Source of the DNA: JAKQHY01 sp034429475
GTDB lineage: Bacteria > Chloroflexota > Anaerolineae > B4-G1 > SLSP01
Length of the DNA: 13,681 nucleotides
Reading direction: 5' to 3'
NCBI GenBank assembly: GCA_034429475.1
Contig: DAOUGD010000258.1
Coordinates: 1-13,681, forward strand
Each line of letters begins with the position of its first letter. The stretch's first letter is position 1. Both the position numbers and the translations under genes were made by a program. Shown one piece after another: positions 13,055 through 13,681 of the stretch. A model generated the notes under the pieces. That model made no database searches. It was not told the DNA's origin and worked only from the letters and a program-made list of their open reading frames with translations.

Positions 13055-13075
13055 CGTCTCACTCGTAGTATACTG
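13048..13075 (+). promoter_or_regulatory. Weak candidate promoter for the Pro-rich gene
   Basis: TATACT (13070-13075) is a good -10 box, with TTGCAT (13048-13053) 16 bases upstream as a poor -35 box. The 8-bp palindrome AGTATACT gives the same -10 sequence on the other strand, so the TPR ATPase could also start here. No better signal was found in the 262-base gap. Confidence 0.25.
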
Positions 13076-13180
13076 CGCGTCACAGGAATTAAAGCACAAA
13101 ATCCAGTATTTCCAAAATGCGAGAAGGGTTGCTGTAAAGGAACAGATGTCTAACCCGTTTTAACGGATTTTCGGTATCAG

Positions 13181-13235
13181 CCTGCGAATTCATTCGCAGG
13201 AATGAGGAAATGAGAAATGAGAAATGAGAAAGAAG
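13181..13235. repeat. Palindrome plus heptamer array at the start of the Pro-rich gene
   Basis: CCTGCGAAT (13181-13189) and ATTCGCAGG (13192-13200) form a perfect 9-bp inverted repeat. Directly after come five 7-base units: AATGAGG, three exact AAATGAG, and AAAGAAG (13201-13235). The array carries four ATG triplets in changing frames. One of them (13217) opens the long frame that runs off the window, and GAGG in the first unit would be its ribosome-binding site. Confidence 0.88.
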
Positions 13236-13681
13236 ACGTCGAAAAGAACCGCAAGGACGACTGGCAGCCGGCGGAGTTGCATCCGCACCAGGAGCCGGCC
13301 CCCAGCGAGCCGACCGTCCGCCTGAACACGGAGGAATTGCGCCGCGCCGCGGAAGAACTGCGCCACGCTGAGGAGCAACGTCGCGCAGAAGAATTGCGCC
13401 GGGCGCAGGAGCAGGCGGCGCCATCGCCTTCCGAGCCAACGCAGCGCCTCGCCTACCCGCAGACGATCCCCTCACGCCCGACGCCGCCGGCGCAGCCCGC
13501 GCCGCGCGTCACGCCGCCCCCCGCTGACCCCACCCGCCGCATCGCCGCCCCGCCCGACGCCGCACCGCCTGCCGCCGCCACGCGCCGCGTCACGCCGCCG
13601 CCGCCCGACGCCACGCAGCGCATCTCGCCGCCGGGCCGGGCCGAGGCGCCCCCCCCCAACCCCCCCCCCCCCCCCCCCCCC
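13217..13681 (+). CDS. Pro-rich protein with N-terminal coiled coil and FHA-ligand-like Thr motifs (partial, 3' end missing)
   Basis: An open frame of 155 codons without a stop, so the C-terminus lies beyond the window. The ATG at 13217 is the first after an in-frame TGA at 13211. GAGG (13204-13207) lies 9 bases upstream, and both are inside the heptamer array. Residues 38-67 are a charged helix with repeats (TEELRRAAEELRHAEEQRRA and on), likely a coiled coil. From about 69 it is Pro/Ala-rich. Five motifs [PA]-T-[VQR]-R-[LIV] occur at Thr33, 75, 106, 122 and 133. Each has an aliphatic residue at +3, the pattern FHA domains read on phosphothreonine. It may be a substrate of a Ser/Thr kinase or a scaffold (inference). 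The last codons are poly-Pro and may be artefact. Confidence 0.7.
   Translation, partial: MRNEKEDVEKNRKDDWQPAELHPHQEPAPSEPTVRLNTEELRRAAEELRHAEEQRRAEELRRAQEQAAPSPSEPTQRLAYPQTIPSRPTPPAQPAPRVTPPPADPTRRIAAPPDAAPPAAATRRVTPPPPDATQRISPPGRAEAPPPNPPPPPPP
13649..13681. other. Poly-C tract at the window end (possible assembly artefact)
   Basis: Nine C residues, AA, then 22 C residues up to the last base. Such a homopolymer at an edge often marks a sequencing or assembly breakdown. A real poly-proline codon run is also possible because the upstream frame is already Pro-rich. Confidence 0.7.

Noticed and set aside
13089..13659. Gly/Ala/Arg-rich minus-strand frames near the right end
   Set aside because: They are antisense to the Pro-rich plus-strand frame and consist of low-complexity sequence mirrored from its CCG/GCC codons.

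Overview
The window looks like chromosomal DNA of a GC-rich, heterotrophic, polysaccharide-degrading bacterium. My best guess is the Chloroflexota (an Anaerolineae-like genome). This rests on the Tat-type lipoprotein solute binder, the GH94 and uronate-sugar genes, the many small toxin-antitoxin-type modules, the NPF/Y-GNPV P-loop ATPases and the abundance of short palindromic repeats. It is inference from gene content, not from a marker gene. The right edge ends in a run of 22 C residues, which suggests a contig end.

Layout. Positions 57-4855 (minus strand) hold a sugar block, in transcription order: uronate isomerase uxaC, a LacI-family repressor with a textbook promoter and operator, and a large family-5 ABC solute-binding lipoprotein. 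Its permease and ATPase genes would lie beyond position 1. Positions 4923-5451 (plus strand) hold a two-gene toxin-antitoxin pair with overlapping reading frames. Positions 5397-8099 (minus) hold a GH94 cellobiose phosphorylase followed directly by a small Cys-rich ORF. Positions 8161-10579 (minus) hold a tightly packed accessory cluster: a DUF2283 protein, then a minimal nucleotidyltransferase, a HEPN protein and a P-loop ATPase whose frames overlap by 14 and 11 bases. Positions 10657-12954 (minus) hold a 765-residue P-loop ATPase with TPR repeats and a coiled coil. From 13217 (plus) a proline-rich protein runs off the window without a stop.

How the genes work together. uxaC, the binding lipoprotein, the LacI regulator and cellobiose phosphorylase fit uptake and phosphorolytic or isomerase-based use of plant-derived oligosaccharides and uronates. 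The MNT-HEPN-ATPase series looks like a coupled toxin-antitoxin or defence-type module. The TPR ATPase and the divergent Pro-rich protein with FHA-ligand-like threonines may be a signalling pair.

The most unusual signal is not a gene. At least six mirror-symmetric small elements occur, two of them built from 7-base units. They lie between genes and also, in frame, inside three ORFs: cellobiose phosphorylase, the TPR ATPase and the Cys-rich ORF. One supplies the stop codon of the 410-residue ATPase, and another supplies the start region of the Pro-rich protein. This looks like a family of small mobile palindromes that can be tolerated as protein sequence. No tRNA, rRNA, CRISPR array or transposase gene is visible. 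No stretch without a gene exceeds about 265 bases.
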